NCBI RefSeq assembly: GCF_018446385.1
Contig: NC_056005.1
Coordinates: forward strand, 95,322,984 to 95,386,983
Length of the DNA stretch: 64,000 nt
Source: Zingiber officinale
Taxonomy: Eukaryota > Streptophyta > Magnoliopsida > Zingiberales > Zingiberaceae
Direction: 5' to 3'
The notes below the pieces were generated by a model. That model searched no databases, was not told the origin of the DNA, and saw only the letters and a program-made list of their open reading frames with translations. Positions 1 to 11,320 of the stretch are shown piece by piece (the first letter of the stretch is position 1; every line of letters begins with the position of its first letter). Both the position numbers and the translations under genes were made by a program.

Positions 1-268
1 GCCATTCTTCTCCCAGAACTCAAAATTTCAGAACTATTATCAGAAAAAAGGATGGATGACAATTCCCTTTTAGCCCTGCGGTCTGCACAAGTTCTTTGAA
101 TCTCCGAATCAAAAGGAATCAATTTACTGCTAGAATTCGTGGATCTTCTAGTCATAAATTGTACTTACACAACGACTGTCAAGAAACACAAACAAAGTAA
201 CAACAATGCAACAGTTATCAGTCTAAGAGCTGCAACCAACTTAAAGGTCTCTGGCAATGCCGCCCAAT
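1..268 (-). mobile_element. Ty3/gypsy leader fragment next to its LTR
   Basis: Read on the minus strand, the LTR at 269-985 ends in TTATCA. It is followed after two bases by TTGGGCGGCATTGCC, a degraded form of the TGGCGCCGTTGCCGGGG leader/primer-binding motif seen next to the 5' LTR of Tat/Athila-type gypsy elements. The rest is AT-rich leader sequence with no coding potential I can see, and it runs off the window edge. Confidence 0.5.
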
Positions 269-985
269 TTGATAACCTACAATCGTGTCACAAGAAAATG
301 GAATCAAATATATCTTAGAATCTACCCTTAACTAGCATAGTGAAAGGTAATCATCTCCCAAAGACCTTGCAAAAGTGTTATAACTGTTAAATCAATTCCT
401 TATACATGCTTCTATGGGGTTTCCGTTTAGTTAAGGAAATTGAACCAAAAGCAGCATTAATCGGCGAACAAAACCAAATGAAAAAGAATAACAGGAACTC
501 AAATCCAGATGAGCAGTGACTGGATCCAATCAAAAACAAATTTAGATCTATATTCAGAGATTCAACAAGAACTCAGTAAAAATGAAAGGAAGAAGCAGAT
601 CTAAGAATTCAGCTAACTCAGACAATGTAGATCTCAAAATTAAACGGCTATGGATCTTAAAACTATACTGGAAATAGAACATAACATAATTTAGAAATGA
701 AATTAAATGAAGAGAAGAAATGGAGTCAGGTGAGCTGGGAATACCTCCAAGCACTCACTGATTCGTGCAAAGTAAACTAGATCTTATAGAATAACGAAGA
801 TTGATTAGATGAGCTCTGATCCGGTGGGATCAATCAGCAGTATCAGAACAAAGAATGCACAGCAGGAAGCACTCTCAAATTCTGGGCATGATCGGTGCTT
901 CGATAATGGATGATCGCTGGCTAGAAGATGAAGAGAATGAATTGAATCCACCACTCTCTGTTCCTTTCTACTTCATCTACTACCT
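269..985 (-). mobile_element. Truncated gypsy LTR (copy 1)
   Basis: This stretch is clearly homologous over about 700 bp, in the same orientation, to the LTR at 6367-7442. Both share the plus-strand start TGATAACC and the conserved block around AATCTACCCTTAACTAGCA. Homology fades near 985, so the distal LTR end is lost or too diverged to follow. No coding role is expected. Confidence 0.65.
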
Positions 986-999
986 CACCTAGTCAGTTT

Positions 1000-1640
1000 A
1001 TAACTAACTGTTAAGTGGCAAGGATTTGGAGAAATTTTTTATCCAGGGCATGTGTCCATCAAGATTTGATTTCTGTCTCCTCGTAATAAATCTGTTACTC
1101 TCATATCCCATTATAATAAATCTGTCATCCTATAATTAACTAGATACTATATGTTGAGACCACATTGAATACTTGACCTCCTCCGCACAGTTATTTATTG
1201 ACATTACATATGTTCAAATTATACTAGATAGACATCTATCCGTGCTGATCGAGATGTCTGATTAAAAAAAAATCCAAGACATTGCATAAAAATTGATCAT
1301 CATTCTAAGAAATGGTATAAAACCTGACATCCACTCTTAGCAATCGTGTGACCGGTAAATAAAATGGTAAAACTGAACCACTTAGTTCATTCAAATCACC
1401 ATTTACTTTAAACTTTAAAATAGTGTCAAAAAGTATCATTTTTATTTGAATAAATTAACGAGGTATCTTGAACTTTCATAGCATTAAATTTAAAGATATT
1501 AACAACTAACGATATCTATCAGACTCTCACATGGGTATATATTATATAACCTTAACTTCCAACATGCAGCTTTCTATAGATATAATTTCCACGTTCAAAT
1601 AATTAAAGAAAATTAGTCATCACGTGTACATATTATTTCC
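1000..1640. repeat. AT-rich interspersed repeat, copy R1
   Basis: This is the first of three direct copies of an AT-rich repeat (see 2690-3460 and 3461-4262). Shared landmarks include ATCTATCCGTGCTGAT and CAATCGTGTGACCGGTAAA. The copy is separated from the other two by about 1 kb and is the most diverged. I recognise no protein, TIR or LTR terminus in it. Confidence 0.75.
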
Positions 1641-1689
1641 AAGAATAGTGTAACACTTCTTTACTCGAATTTGGTTCCATTTAGTTTGA

Positions 1690-1915
1690 GGGAGCTGAAG
1701 CATGAGTCGAGAGTCGACAGTCGGTAATCGGTAGCATGGGATAACTCGAAGTTGGGAGTAGTCGGGAGTTGACCAGCGAACATAGCTTTGAGTATCTTGG
1801 AATCGGCCACCGAACGTAGCCTAGAGTCGGAAGTAGCTGGAAATCGACCACCGAGCGTAGTCAGGAGTCGTCAGAAGTCGGCCACCGAGTGTAGCTGGGA
1901 GTCATCCTTGGTTGA
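1690..1915. repeat. Imperfect minisatellite, about 40 bp unit
   Basis: Degenerate repeats of the type GAGTCGG...GTAGC...GACCACCGAGC run through this stretch, more GC-rich than the flanks. The short reading frame across it (1788-1991) consists only of these repeats and is not treated as a gene. Confidence 0.55.
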
Positions 1916-2689
1916 CTCGACACACCATCTCGATTCAACCCCCCTCCCCGATCCAACAACTGTAGCTCTGGGACAACTAATTTTAATTTAGACTTTAATT
2001 AAGTGGAACAATTTGCTTACATGACATTATTGGTAATATTATCTATTTCACGCAGTATTAAGAACACATACATCAATTTTTCTATAATATCCCTAAAATT
2101 TCAGATAAACTATCTATTTTATTAAATTTAGATATTTATTTTTCACTACACATTATATTATCTACTCTAAAATTTTCATGATCTTTATTTTTTATCTCTC
2201 TTCTATTTTTATTAATTATTTTTCATCTCTAGCTATATAATATTTGTTTTTCATTACCTAATTCATTCCTTTTATTTTTTTTTCAAATTAAATGATATTT
2301 TAATGTTTAGGGAATGAATTTAATTCCCTAAATTTAGAAATTAAAAATAGTACTCATAAAATATAAATTTAAGGAATAAATAAGATAATTAATGTAAAAA
2401 AATATATATAAAATTTAAGATAAATTTAATATTTAGTAACGGTGACATAGATATTTAAGTAAAATGGTACTAATGATTATTTCATGTACCAAACCATTTC
2501 ACTTTGGTAAAAACACAAGAAAAGAAAGTCATGTTCAACTTATACATTAAATTCAACAAGAAAAACTAGATTAAAAAATGATTATGATAAGTAATTTGAG
2601 AGAGTTTGTACGACTATTCATGCATAGTCTGATAAAATAATCAGTTCATCTATTTTAGTGGTCGATTGTAGTAAAAAATGAGTATATTA
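1916..2689. other. AT-rich intergenic DNA
   Basis: Very AT-rich sequence with homopolymer runs. No reading frame, RNA gene or transposon end could be supported here. Confidence 0.6.
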
Positions 2690-3460
2690 ATTGTAGGTAT
2701 TTTTTATTATCTATTCTTAGGTTTGTGAATAAAGATTAATTACTTTGTTTGTTTATAGTCGACTGTTAAGTTACTAGGAGTTAGAAGAATTTTTTCTCCA
2801 GGGCATATGTCTATTTAAATTTGATCTCTCCCATTGTAAGGAATCTGTCATCCTCATATCTCTTGAAATTTGATTATGTTTCATTATAATAAATCTATTC
2901 TCCTCTAATTAACTAGAAACTATATACAGAGACCACTTTGAATTACTCGACCTCCTTTATACAATCATTTATTCACATGATATATGTTCGAATGATACTA
3001 GATTAGACGTCTATCCGTGCTGATTGAGATGTCTGATTAAAAAAAAAACAAGACATTATATAAAAATTGATCTCCATTCAAAGAAATGGTACAAAACCTG
3101 ATCTCCATTATTAACAATCGTGTGACCGGTAAAGAAAATGGTAAAACCGAACCACTTAGTTCATTATTTTGTTGCTCAAACCATTATTTACTTTAAAATT
3201 TAAGATAATGACAAAAACTCTCATTTTTATTTGAATAAATTAACTAGGTATCTTAAACTTTCATAGCATTAAATTTAAAGATATTAACAACTAACTATCT
3301 CTATCGTATTTCCACGTTCAAATAATTAAAGAAAATTAGTCATCAGGCATATATATTATTTCTATAATATAATATATGAATAAGTAAAAATTAGTAGCAT
3401 ATAGATTTATAAATTAGATTTAGTGTGTCAGACTAATACAGTACTATAAATACAACACTT
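2690..3460. repeat. AT-rich tandem repeat, copy R2
   Basis: First of two adjacent direct copies of a unit of about 770-800 bp. Both begin near a TATTCTTAGGTTTGT motif and end at ATAAATACAACACTTT. R2 lacks roughly 60 bp present in R1 and R3 (the block around CTCTCACATGGGTATAT). It looks like a local duplication of a non-coding repeat. Confidence 0.8.
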
Positions 3461-4262
3461 TTATTATTTATTCTTAGGTTTGTAAATAAAGATAAATTAC
3501 TTTGTTTGTTTATAGTCGACCGTTAAGTTATTAGGAGTTAGAAGAATTTGTTTCTCCAGGACATGTGTCCATTTAAATTTGATCTCTCCCATTATAAGGA
3601 ATCTGTCATCCTCATATCTCTTGAAATTTGATTACGTTTAATTATAATAAATCTATTCTCCTCTAATTAACTAGACATTATATACAGAAACCACTTTGAA
3701 TTACTCGACCTCCTTTACACAATCATTTATTCACATGATATATATTTGAATTATACTAGATTAGACGTCTATCCGTGCTGATTGAGATGTCTGATTAAAA
3801 AAAAACCAAGACATTATACAAAAATTGATCTCCATTCAAAGAAATGGTACAAAACCTGACCTCCATTCTTAGCAATCGTGTGACCGGTAAAGAAAATGGT
3901 AAAACCGAACCACTTAGTTCATTATTTTGTTGCTCAAACCACCATTTACTTTAAAATGTAAGATAATGTCAAAAAGTCTCATTTTTATTTGAATAAATTA
4001 ACGAGGTATCTTAAATTTTCATAGCATTAAATTTAAAGATATTAACAACTAACGATCTCTATCGTACTCTCACATGGGTATATATAATATAACCTCGACT
4101 ACCAACAATCAGATATATAATTTCCACATTCAAATAATTAAAGAAAATGAGTCATCACGCATATATATTATTTCTATAATATAATATATGAATAAGTATA
4201 AATGAGTAGCATATAGATTTAATGTTTCAGGCTAATACAGTAGTATAAATACAACACTTTAA
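3461..4262. repeat. AT-rich tandem repeat, copy R3
   Basis: Second adjacent copy of the R2 unit, directly downstream. It keeps the CTCTCACATGGGTATAT block missing from R2 and so is closer to the ancestral form. It ends about 280 bp beyond the 3' end of the U2 snRNA gene. Confidence 0.8.
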
Positions 4263-4542
4263 AAATATCCAAAAATATGTTTAGAAGTTTTTCCACTCAA
4301 TCCAAATATATAAAATTAAAGAATACATATTATTAAAATAATAAAAAATTAATAATAAATTTTAAAATAATTTTGAATGTAAAAATAAAAAAATATTAAC
4401 ATAATTTAATTTTAAATTTTACTAAAACAAATTATTTAAAAGTCGAAATTCTTAATTAGATAATATGATAATCAAAATATAATGAAGAACTTAGCCAAAA
4501 GTTTAACTATTGAATAACATTATTTAATATTTAAATCGACTT
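4263..4542. other. AT-rich DNA 3' of the U2 gene, with a 3'-box-like motif
   Basis: AT-rich spacer. On the minus strand, about 30 nt past the U2 3' end, CAATAGTTAAA (complement of about 4503-4513) resembles the plant snRNA 3'-end box CA(N)3-10AGTNNAA, although the spacer is shorter than the consensus. The remainder shows nothing recognisable. Confidence 0.35.
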
Positions 4543-4740
4543 GGTAGGGTGCGCCAAGCCTATACAATAGTGCAACATATAGGCGACACATAAGAACCCC
4601 AATAGCAAGCTATTGTCATGAGCTCTCCCCAATCAAAAATTAATTTAATATCATACTGAACCAATGGTCCACGTATCAGATATTAAACTGATAAGAACAG
4701 ATACTACACTTGATCTTAGCCAAAAGGCCGAGAAAGGTAT
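4543..4740 (-). ncRNA. U2: U2 small nuclear RNA
   Basis: U2 is the spliceosomal RNA that pairs with the intron branch site. The minus strand starts ATACCTTTCTCGGCCTTTTG, the conserved U2 5' end, and continues with the invariant block that contains GTAGTA (branch-site pairing, about nt 34-39). An Sm-type site, AATTTTTGA, lies near 4633-4641. The 3' half differs in sequence from the Arabidopsis U2 I recall, but its stems are intact: TGGACC/GGTTCA in stem-loop II, CAATAG-CTTG-CTATTG in stem-loop III, and GCCTATA/TATAGGC closing stem-loop IV. The length of about 198 nt is normal for plant U2. Intact pairing plus a plausible promoter argues for a working gene rather than a retropseudogene. The 3' end is uncertain by a few bases. 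Confidence 0.93.
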
Positions 4741-4763
4741 GAGTTCTTATGTTCCACAACACT

Positions 4764-4817
4764 TTCTTTTATCATCTCTTTCTTATTATACATAGAGAAA
4801 ACTTTTAATATGGGACT
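4764..4817 (-). promoter_or_regulatory. Candidate snRNA promoter (USE-like and TATA-like)
   Basis: About 66-76 bp upstream of the U2 start, the minus strand reads GTCCCATATTA, matching 8 of 11 positions of the plant upstream sequence element RTCCCACATCG. TATA-like stretches follow: TATAATA at about -44 to -50 and GATAAAAG at about -27 to -34. The spacing is not the textbook Pol II value, so assignment of the TATA box is tentative. Confidence 0.5.
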
Positions 4818-5844
4818 AAAGTTAGGGTACGATAACATCTCGAATCACTACAGACGTCTACTTAGCTATGGCTTGATGGCCGCGAGAAACGAAGAGTCTC
4901 ACATCTCGAAGAAACAAAGACGCTCTCGCTGCCACTCTACGAAATCGGGAAAGCAAGCTGCGTGATTTTTGCTTCTTAAAAATAACAATAAAGTTAGGGT
5001 TTCTTCTTCTTTCATCTGCTACCGGCGGCATGAGACAACCTAGCGGCTCTCGAGGCATCCTTGTCTTGGCGGTTGCTACTGGAGAGTCCGTGTTCCTTAG
5101 GGACTAAAATGAGGTATGTACTTTCCTTTTTGCAGAACTGTTTATATATATGATACAAGTGATTGGAAATAGTTAGTAAGGTTTCGTGCAAATTTTGCAT
5201 GAACTAATAAAAGGGAAATAAGAGGATCGTGTTACATATTCTGTTCTACTACAATTAATCTAGCAATGTAAAGGTGAACTTGTTGGATATATGGCAACAA
5301 CATCGCCATAAAAAGATGGCATTCTAGCTCTTATTTATTTACTTTTAACTGTTAGCACAACCGGCCGTTTTAATTCGTATCAAGATCCTGGCTAATAGTA
5401 TAAGAGGAATTTTTTATTTAATATATTTTTTCTTTTGATAACTACTTTTGGTTCACTCAGTTGGATTAAAACACTTGTCAGTATTAGTGAAGGCAGTTAT
5501 GTATGACGGTTACTTGAATTCTGTAGCCGTTGTTGTAATGCATTTCGTTTATATGAGTCATGAGTTGTACAAGGCATGGACATTTAGAAGTGATGAGCCT
5601 TCTTGTGTGTAAGTCATTTGCAGATTTTTTCCTTGTATTGTAAACTATCGTGTTAGTGCAAGGTTGGGCAGTGTAGCCGGTTAATTGTGTGTTGGTTTTG
5701 TTTCTACCTATGCGTGCTTGGTTCTTGCTAGTTATATTCCTTGAAAACATAATCAAGCACAAGACATCAAAAATTGGCTTGGCGCGCGAGTGTACTTGCA
5801 CAAGCGTGGGAAATATGCAATAATCCGTTGCGTTGCATGACCCT
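4818..5844. other. Unassigned DNA, probably including a gypsy LTR
   Basis: About 1 kb with no supportable protein gene. Sequence just before the primer-binding site at 5853 should be the LTR of that element and ends ...CCCTGTGACA, but I could not find its start. The section 4858-5110 has TTAGGGTTTC and a short 29-codon frame from 4876 that I do not recognise. Confidence 0.3.
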
Positions 5845-6366
5845 GTGACAATTGGTATCAGAGACAAGTTGTGGTTGTTGTCGTTGACGTTGCAGACATA
5901 CATTCATGGCAAAAGATTCTAGCAATTCGTTTTCAAGTATCAATGCGGTGTGTGATCGCATTCTGGAACTTTAAATGAAATTGCGACGTGTGGAAGGATT
6001 ACTCGGTGCTCCCTCGGGGTGCCCAACAGAATCGCTGTGGCAACAAGTTGAGGGCTTGTTGTGTTCTGTTGAAAGCAATGTTGGTTCTATTGCAGAACTA
6101 ACAGAATTCGTGGAAGGGTGGACAACTTCTTTGGGGGAAGATTTCAAATCCAAGGTGGGAGGATTCGAGCTTGAGATGAATTTGTTCAAGAAGGCGGTCG
6201 GGGTTGGGGTCGACTATGAATGCCTCTTCTTCTTTATCAAAATTCAAAGTCCTTGAACCGAAGGCATTCTCAGGAACCCGTAGTGCCAAGGAACTCGAAA
6301 ATTTCTTGTGGGATATGGTGACTTATTTTATGTTGCCAAAGTTCCTGATGCAGAAAAGGTGACCAT
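5845..6366 (+). pseudogene. Ty3/gypsy 5' fragment: PBS and broken gag
   Basis: TGGTATCAGAG at 5853-5863 is a primer-binding site complementary to initiator tRNA-Met. A gag-like frame starts at ATG 5906, is stopped after about 22 codons, and resumes around 5975. Near 6240-6360 the frame reads like the typical gypsy gag segment EPKAFSGTRSAKELENFLWD. A frameshift follows, and the homology ends abruptly at 6366 where another LTR begins. The gag capsid and zinc-finger parts and all of pol are missing. It is a dead 5' fragment. Confidence 0.65.
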
Positions 6367-7442
6367 TGATAACCCACAATCGCGTCGTAATAAAATGGTC
6401 TCAAATATCTCTTAGAATCTACCCTTAACTAGCATAGTGAAAGGTAATCCAAGTTCATCTCCCAAAGACCTTGCAAAAGTGTTATAACTCATAAATCGAA
6501 TCCTTATACATGCTTCTATGGGGTTTCCATTTAGTTAAGGAAATTGAGCCAAAAGCAGCATTAATTTTCGAACAAAACGTAATAAAAAAGAAAATAGGAT
6601 CTCAAATCCAGATGAGCAGTGACGGGATCCACTCAAAAACAAACTCACAAAACAAATCCAGATCTATACTCAGATTCAACAAGCACTCAGTAAAAACGAA
6701 AGGAAGAAACAAATCTAAAAATTCAGCTAACTCAAACACTGTAGATCTACAAAATTAAACAGCTACATATCTTAAAACTATACTAGAAATAGAATATAAC
6801 ATAATACAGAAATGAAATGAAGAGAAGAAATGGACTCAGGTGAGCTGGGAGTACCCCCATGTACTCATAGATCCAAGCAAAGTAATCTAGATCTCACAGA
6901 ATAACGAAGATTGATTAGATGAGCTCTTATCCGGCTAGATCAATCAGCAGTATCAGAAGAAAGAATGCACAACATGAAGCACTCTCAAATCCTAGACATG
7001 ATCGGAGCTTCAATGGAGGATGATCGCCGGCTACAAGACGAAGAGAACGAATTGAATCTACCGCTCTCTCTTCCTCTCCGCTTCTTCTTCTTCCTTCCCC
7101 CGAAGTCCCCCTCTACTGTGCTTCATCCACAGTCTTTTATAGCCTCTCCTAGCTCCTATCCAACGGCGGTCAATGATCCAAATCCAATCTAAATGGGTGC
7201 AATGCACCTGGGTTGCTCCACTAATTCCAAATCTGATCAACCTCTCGGATTCCTCCTTCATCACCTACAAAAATCAATCAAAGAATATTTAGCAAATAAC
7301 CCCACAATTATCACAAAAATTCATCAAAACCTATTTTGGTGAATTAATCATTTATCAAGGTTAAGGATACACTTTGAGCTCGATAAGTTGGCTGAATCCC
7401 CCAAAATAGAACTAAAATATCAAGCCAAAATGACTACTATCA
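6367..7442 (-). mobile_element. Gypsy LTR (Tat/Athila-like), copy 2
   Basis: A 1,076-bp LTR with TG...CA termini. On the minus strand it starts TGATAGTAGTC and ends GGTTATCA. The purine-rich GCAAGTGTGGGAAATT lies immediately before its minus-strand start, as expected of a polypurine tract before a 3' LTR. A TATA-like CTATAAAA lies on the minus strand near 7140. It abuts the gag fragment of a different element on the left, so this element is truncated or rearranged there. Confidence 0.6.
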
Positions 7443-7855
7443 AATTTCCCACACTTGCTTTTGACTGACCTAGGCAAACCAATTATCATCCCTTCAAGCA
7501 CCACTAACAATGTATTAAGAAGTGTAAAATGCAATTATTTATGCCCATCAAATTTTTCAAAACATTCTTTAGATCCATACCCTTCACAATTCAACTAGCA
7601 AGGTAGTTTCAACAACTCAAGTAACCAAGAACAACTCATCCTCACTTATTGGGGATTAACCCCTTTCACTCTTCTAATTATATGTTGGAATGGAGTTCCT
7701 CTCAATGCCAGTATAAGACTTCACTACCATATGTTTGCCTATTTCCTAATCCTCCACCACTTTGACATTGCTTAAGTTAAAAACTTCTCAACTTAAGAAT
7801 AAAACATTGCTTAAGTTGATTGCACAAAATTGTAATTCCGAAAATTGTCAAACTA
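7443..7855 (-). mobile_element. Non-coding 3' internal region of the gypsy element
   Basis: Sequence upstream (minus strand) of the polypurine tract of the adjacent LTR. It is AT-rich and carries no open frame. It is interrupted near 7856 by a piece of copia reverse transcriptase. Confidence 0.45.
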
Positions 7856-8228
7856 AATCCAACAAAACTCTGAGTAATCTTTACAATGATATTTGGACAA
7901 CCATACCCTTACTTCTGACAATATTTTGATATTGTTTCCAACTACCAAAAATGTTATCTACGTATAGTACAAGAAACACCACCACGTTTCCATCACACCT
8001 TTTGTATACACAAGACTTATCCGTTTACTCAATAAATCCATAGGTCTGGATTACTTTGATAAACTGGATGTTCCAAGACCTTGAAGCTTTGCCTCAGTCC
8101 ATAGACTGATTGAACTTGCACACAAGATGCTCTTAGCCCTTTACAATGAACCCTTCTGATTGTTTTATATGGATGCTTTTTACAAGACTTCCATTAAGGA
8201 ATATTGTCTTGACATCCACTTGCCAAAT
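7856..8228 (-). pseudogene. Copia reverse transcriptase fragment
   Basis: Closely similar to 32500-32870, the RT core of the Angela-like copia in this window, and in the same minus orientation. It covers the region around the YVDD box (reading YVDN here) and the IYGLKQASRSW region in damaged form, with several stops. It ends exactly where homology to the gag-only element begins, so it is a recombination or insertion scar. Confidence 0.75.
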
Positions 8229-9693
8229 AGATAAAAGACAATTTGAAGATGCAAAGGAATTGTGGAGCAAATTGGCCAAGCTTCATGAAGAGATCCCCTC
8301 CACTGTACAAGAGCAAGAAGAATCCAGAGAGGGTGACTCTTTGGAGCAAGACCAAGAGGAGGACTCCGAGGTTGAGAGATGCTCAACCTCCGAAGAAGAA
8401 GTCCAAGAAGAAGCTTCATCTTTAAGGGAGTGCAATGAAGAGAACAAGGAGGGAGCATACTCCTTGTTCTATGTACAAGATGATGAAGTCTCCACCTCTA
8501 GGATTGAGGGGGAGTGTAGATCAATGAACCCGGAGCAAGAAGAGGCCTCCACATCCGGGTCAAGTGAAGAAGAAGAAGATGGTGCCACCTCCAAAATTCA
8601 AGAAATATCAAATGAAGGAGCAAATGTCATCCCTACACAAGAAGGTATAAATGCTTCAATTAAAAATAAAAATCATATAATATGTTTTGAGTGTAGGGAA
8701 AGTGGGCACTACAAGAGCAAGTGTCCCAACTTGGCCAAGAAAAAGGGTCAAGTGACACAAAAGGGCAAGGAGAAGCCCAAGGAGACCATCCCCGGAACAA
8801 AGAAGAGTAAGGAGCACATTGTGTGTTTCTCTTGCAATCAAAAGGGGCATTACCGAAGTCAATGCCCTAATGGGAAGAAGGTGGTCAAGGCTCATGGAGG
8901 AAGCTCAACTCAAGGGGGAGCCTCCAAGGTAAAAAAGAAGGTATCTTTTATTGAGCCTATTTCCTTGCAAAATGGTAAAAAGCATGCTAGGTCAAATTTA
9001 TATCATTTTAATGCTATTTACCATGAAAATAGGAAGCATGATAGCGTTAAGAAAAATCATGTAGCTTATCATGCCAAAACCTCTCAATCTAGGGTTAGAA
9101 AGGTAGATAGAAACTTAGGTAAGAACCCTAAGGATTCTAGGTATGTACCTAAGAAGAAGAAAAATCATGATTTTAGTGAAAAATCTATGGTTGAGGGATT
9201 ATGGAAGGAAAATCAAGTCTTGAGGTCAAGACTTGATAAATTAGAGAAGACCCTTAGAAAAATCACAAATATGACACAAGGGTCTAAGGGTAAAAATCTA
9301 GGCCTAGGAGTATCAAAGTCATCCAATGGCTATAGAGGTTTGGGATACAAACCTAAAGCTAAGAAGGATGAAATTTCGTACCATAAGGTTCCATATAGTT
9401 ATGGAACTAACCCTAAGTCTAGAGGTCAAGTCAAGGATACAAGGGAAGATATCCCTAGAAGTATCTTTGCAACCAAAGTGACTAAGACTTCTAAGAAGTC
9501 TAAGAAAGTCACTAACAAGGCCACAAGGGAGGCTATCCTTAGAGTTGACCTAGAAAATGTGACCGAGGTTTCCAAGAAGCCAAACAAGGTCACTAGGAAG
9601 GTATCTAGGGAAGTTATCCCTAGTAAATACCTAGAGCATCCAAGGAGCACCAATAGGTGTTGGGTTCCTAGGAGCATTTTCTCTACCCCATAG
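8146..9693 (+). pseudogene. Chimeric frame: antisense copia RT plus truncated gag
   Basis: The frame is open for 515 codons. The first 28 or so residues are the wrong strand of the copia RT fragment. From about 8229 onward it matches the gag at 16098-17837 from that protein's residue 95 (EFEDAKELWSKLAK). It therefore lacks the gag N terminus. Two CX2CX4HX4C zinc knuckles remain (CFECRESGHYKSKC and CFSCNQKGHYRSQC), followed by a basic tail ending CWVPRSIFSTP. The apparent start codon is a product of the junction. The protein is probably not made, because the element's own 5' LTR and leader are gone. Confidence 0.75.
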
Positions 9694-10424
9694 ATGGGTT
9701 AGAGAGTGTCAACTCCGATTAGAAGGGTAGTTAACCCAACTTTGAGGAAATTGACACTCAAGGAGCATTTTCAAGGTTTTGTTAACCTTTGAAAATGAAA
9801 TGGAATTATTATTTACTCTTTGAAAGAGTAAAATGTGCCTAATGGTGGAAAAATTGATTTTGTCTTAAAATGGCATAAATTGGGAAAACCTAGAAAAATA
9901 CCAAGTTGGGATTTTGGTATTCTCTTAGAACCTTAAGGCAATCCGAGCTTTAATTTAAAGTGCTACTCTTGAGGAAAAATGGTATATGCCAACATTTGAG
10001 GATATGCTTGATTTTTAAGTGGCATAAACAAATCAAGAGAAATAGAAATGTCAATTTGGGTTTTGGCATTTTCTTGAAGCATTTATGGCAATCTAGGTTT
10101 ACCATTTTAAGTTAAAACAAGTGGTATATTTTGAGTTAGCTAAGTGGTTAAGGATACTTAGATAGGTAATCTAGGTATATTCTGTTTATGCTAAACATTG
10201 CCATGATTGTTTGCCCATGATATGCCATGACATCATATTTAGTTCTGTATTTTGCATTCATTCCTTTATTGTGAAAAATACAAAAATATCATGTCATGTC
10301 ATACATACATCATGTAGTTATATGACTCTTTCTTTTGAAAGATATGTTATATTGATGTATGCCATAACATTAATCATGCATTTAGTTTGATTTCCTTAAA
10401 ATTAAGGACAAATGATTTTACCAA

Positions 10425-10555
10425 CAAATGGTATAAACAAATGGCATTTATATACAAGTTATACCAATAAGTGGTATATCAACAAGTGGCGTACCAACAA
10501 GTGGTATTTATACACAAGTGGTATACACAAGTGGAATCAACAAGTAACATCCTTG
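10425..10555 (+). repeat. Short ACAAGTGGTAT-type tandem repeat
   Basis: Degenerate 11-20 bp repeats of ACAAGTGGTAT in the internal region of copy 2. The equivalent site in the complete copy (about 18535-18570) has almost none, so this expanded or collapsed after the two elements separated. Confidence 0.6.
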
Positions 10556-11137
10556 GTGGATGTTCACCACTCAAAATGCCTAAATAGAGATGCATGATCC
10601 CTAGATTAGGGTAAAACCAAATTTACATCTCACAAAGGCCTATAAGATGACTTGTATGTGTTTTAGTGCACATTAGATACAAGTGAGATGTTAGGATGAT
10701 GAACAAAACTCAACATGTGGATTTAGTGCATTCTTTAGAGTTTTAGGTTCATCAAAACACATAGTTATGTGTTTTCCCATCATTGGGAAAGCTAATGTAC
10801 AAGTCATGTGCATTAAGCCCAAGGAACATGGTGGGATATTGGTTTTGAAAATGTTGTTTAAAATGATTTTGGAAAACCTTGGTGAAGGCTATCTTTTGAT
10901 AGTAATCACCATTGAATAGTTAGACACAATCTTGAAGAAAAACACTAAAATTTTTGCAAGTTTTCAAGTTTGTGTCAATATTTGAAAATATGAACTATTT
11001 TCATAGAAAACTACTTTTCCTTGATAGTATATGCCCTAAATAATGCCTACACGAAATTTCATGATTTTTGGATTTTTGTAGAATTTTCTAGGGGTTTCTG
11101 AAGTTGGCTGATTTTGAAATTCAGCTACTATCAGAGC

Positions 11138-11320
11138 TCCGATCGATCCATGGATCGATTGGAGTGTCTGCATCGATCCGTGGATCGATTCAGAAGGCAA
11201 GTCTCCCGCGAGCAGAAGCTCGCTGGATCGATCAGCCGATCGATCCAGGAAGTCTGAATCGATCAGTGGATCGATTCAGAAAGGTTCAATCGATTGGAAC
11301 CCAACTCCAATCGATCCAAG
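11138..11320 (+). repeat. GATCGATC palindrome cluster (internal, copy 2)
   Basis: Palindromes built on the core ATCGATCC-NTG-GATCGAT recur, each with different but self-complementary flanks: CTCC/GGAG, TGCA, CTGGATC/GATCCAG, CTGAATC/GATTCAG. The same cluster occurs at 19158-19335 in the complete copy and in all three LTRs. Confidence 0.85.

Noticed and set aside
4858-5200. Small gene upstream of U2 (ATG at 4876, or the minus-strand frame from 5058)
   Set aside because: No recognisable domain and no splice or codon support. The TTAGGGTTT motif alone is too weak.
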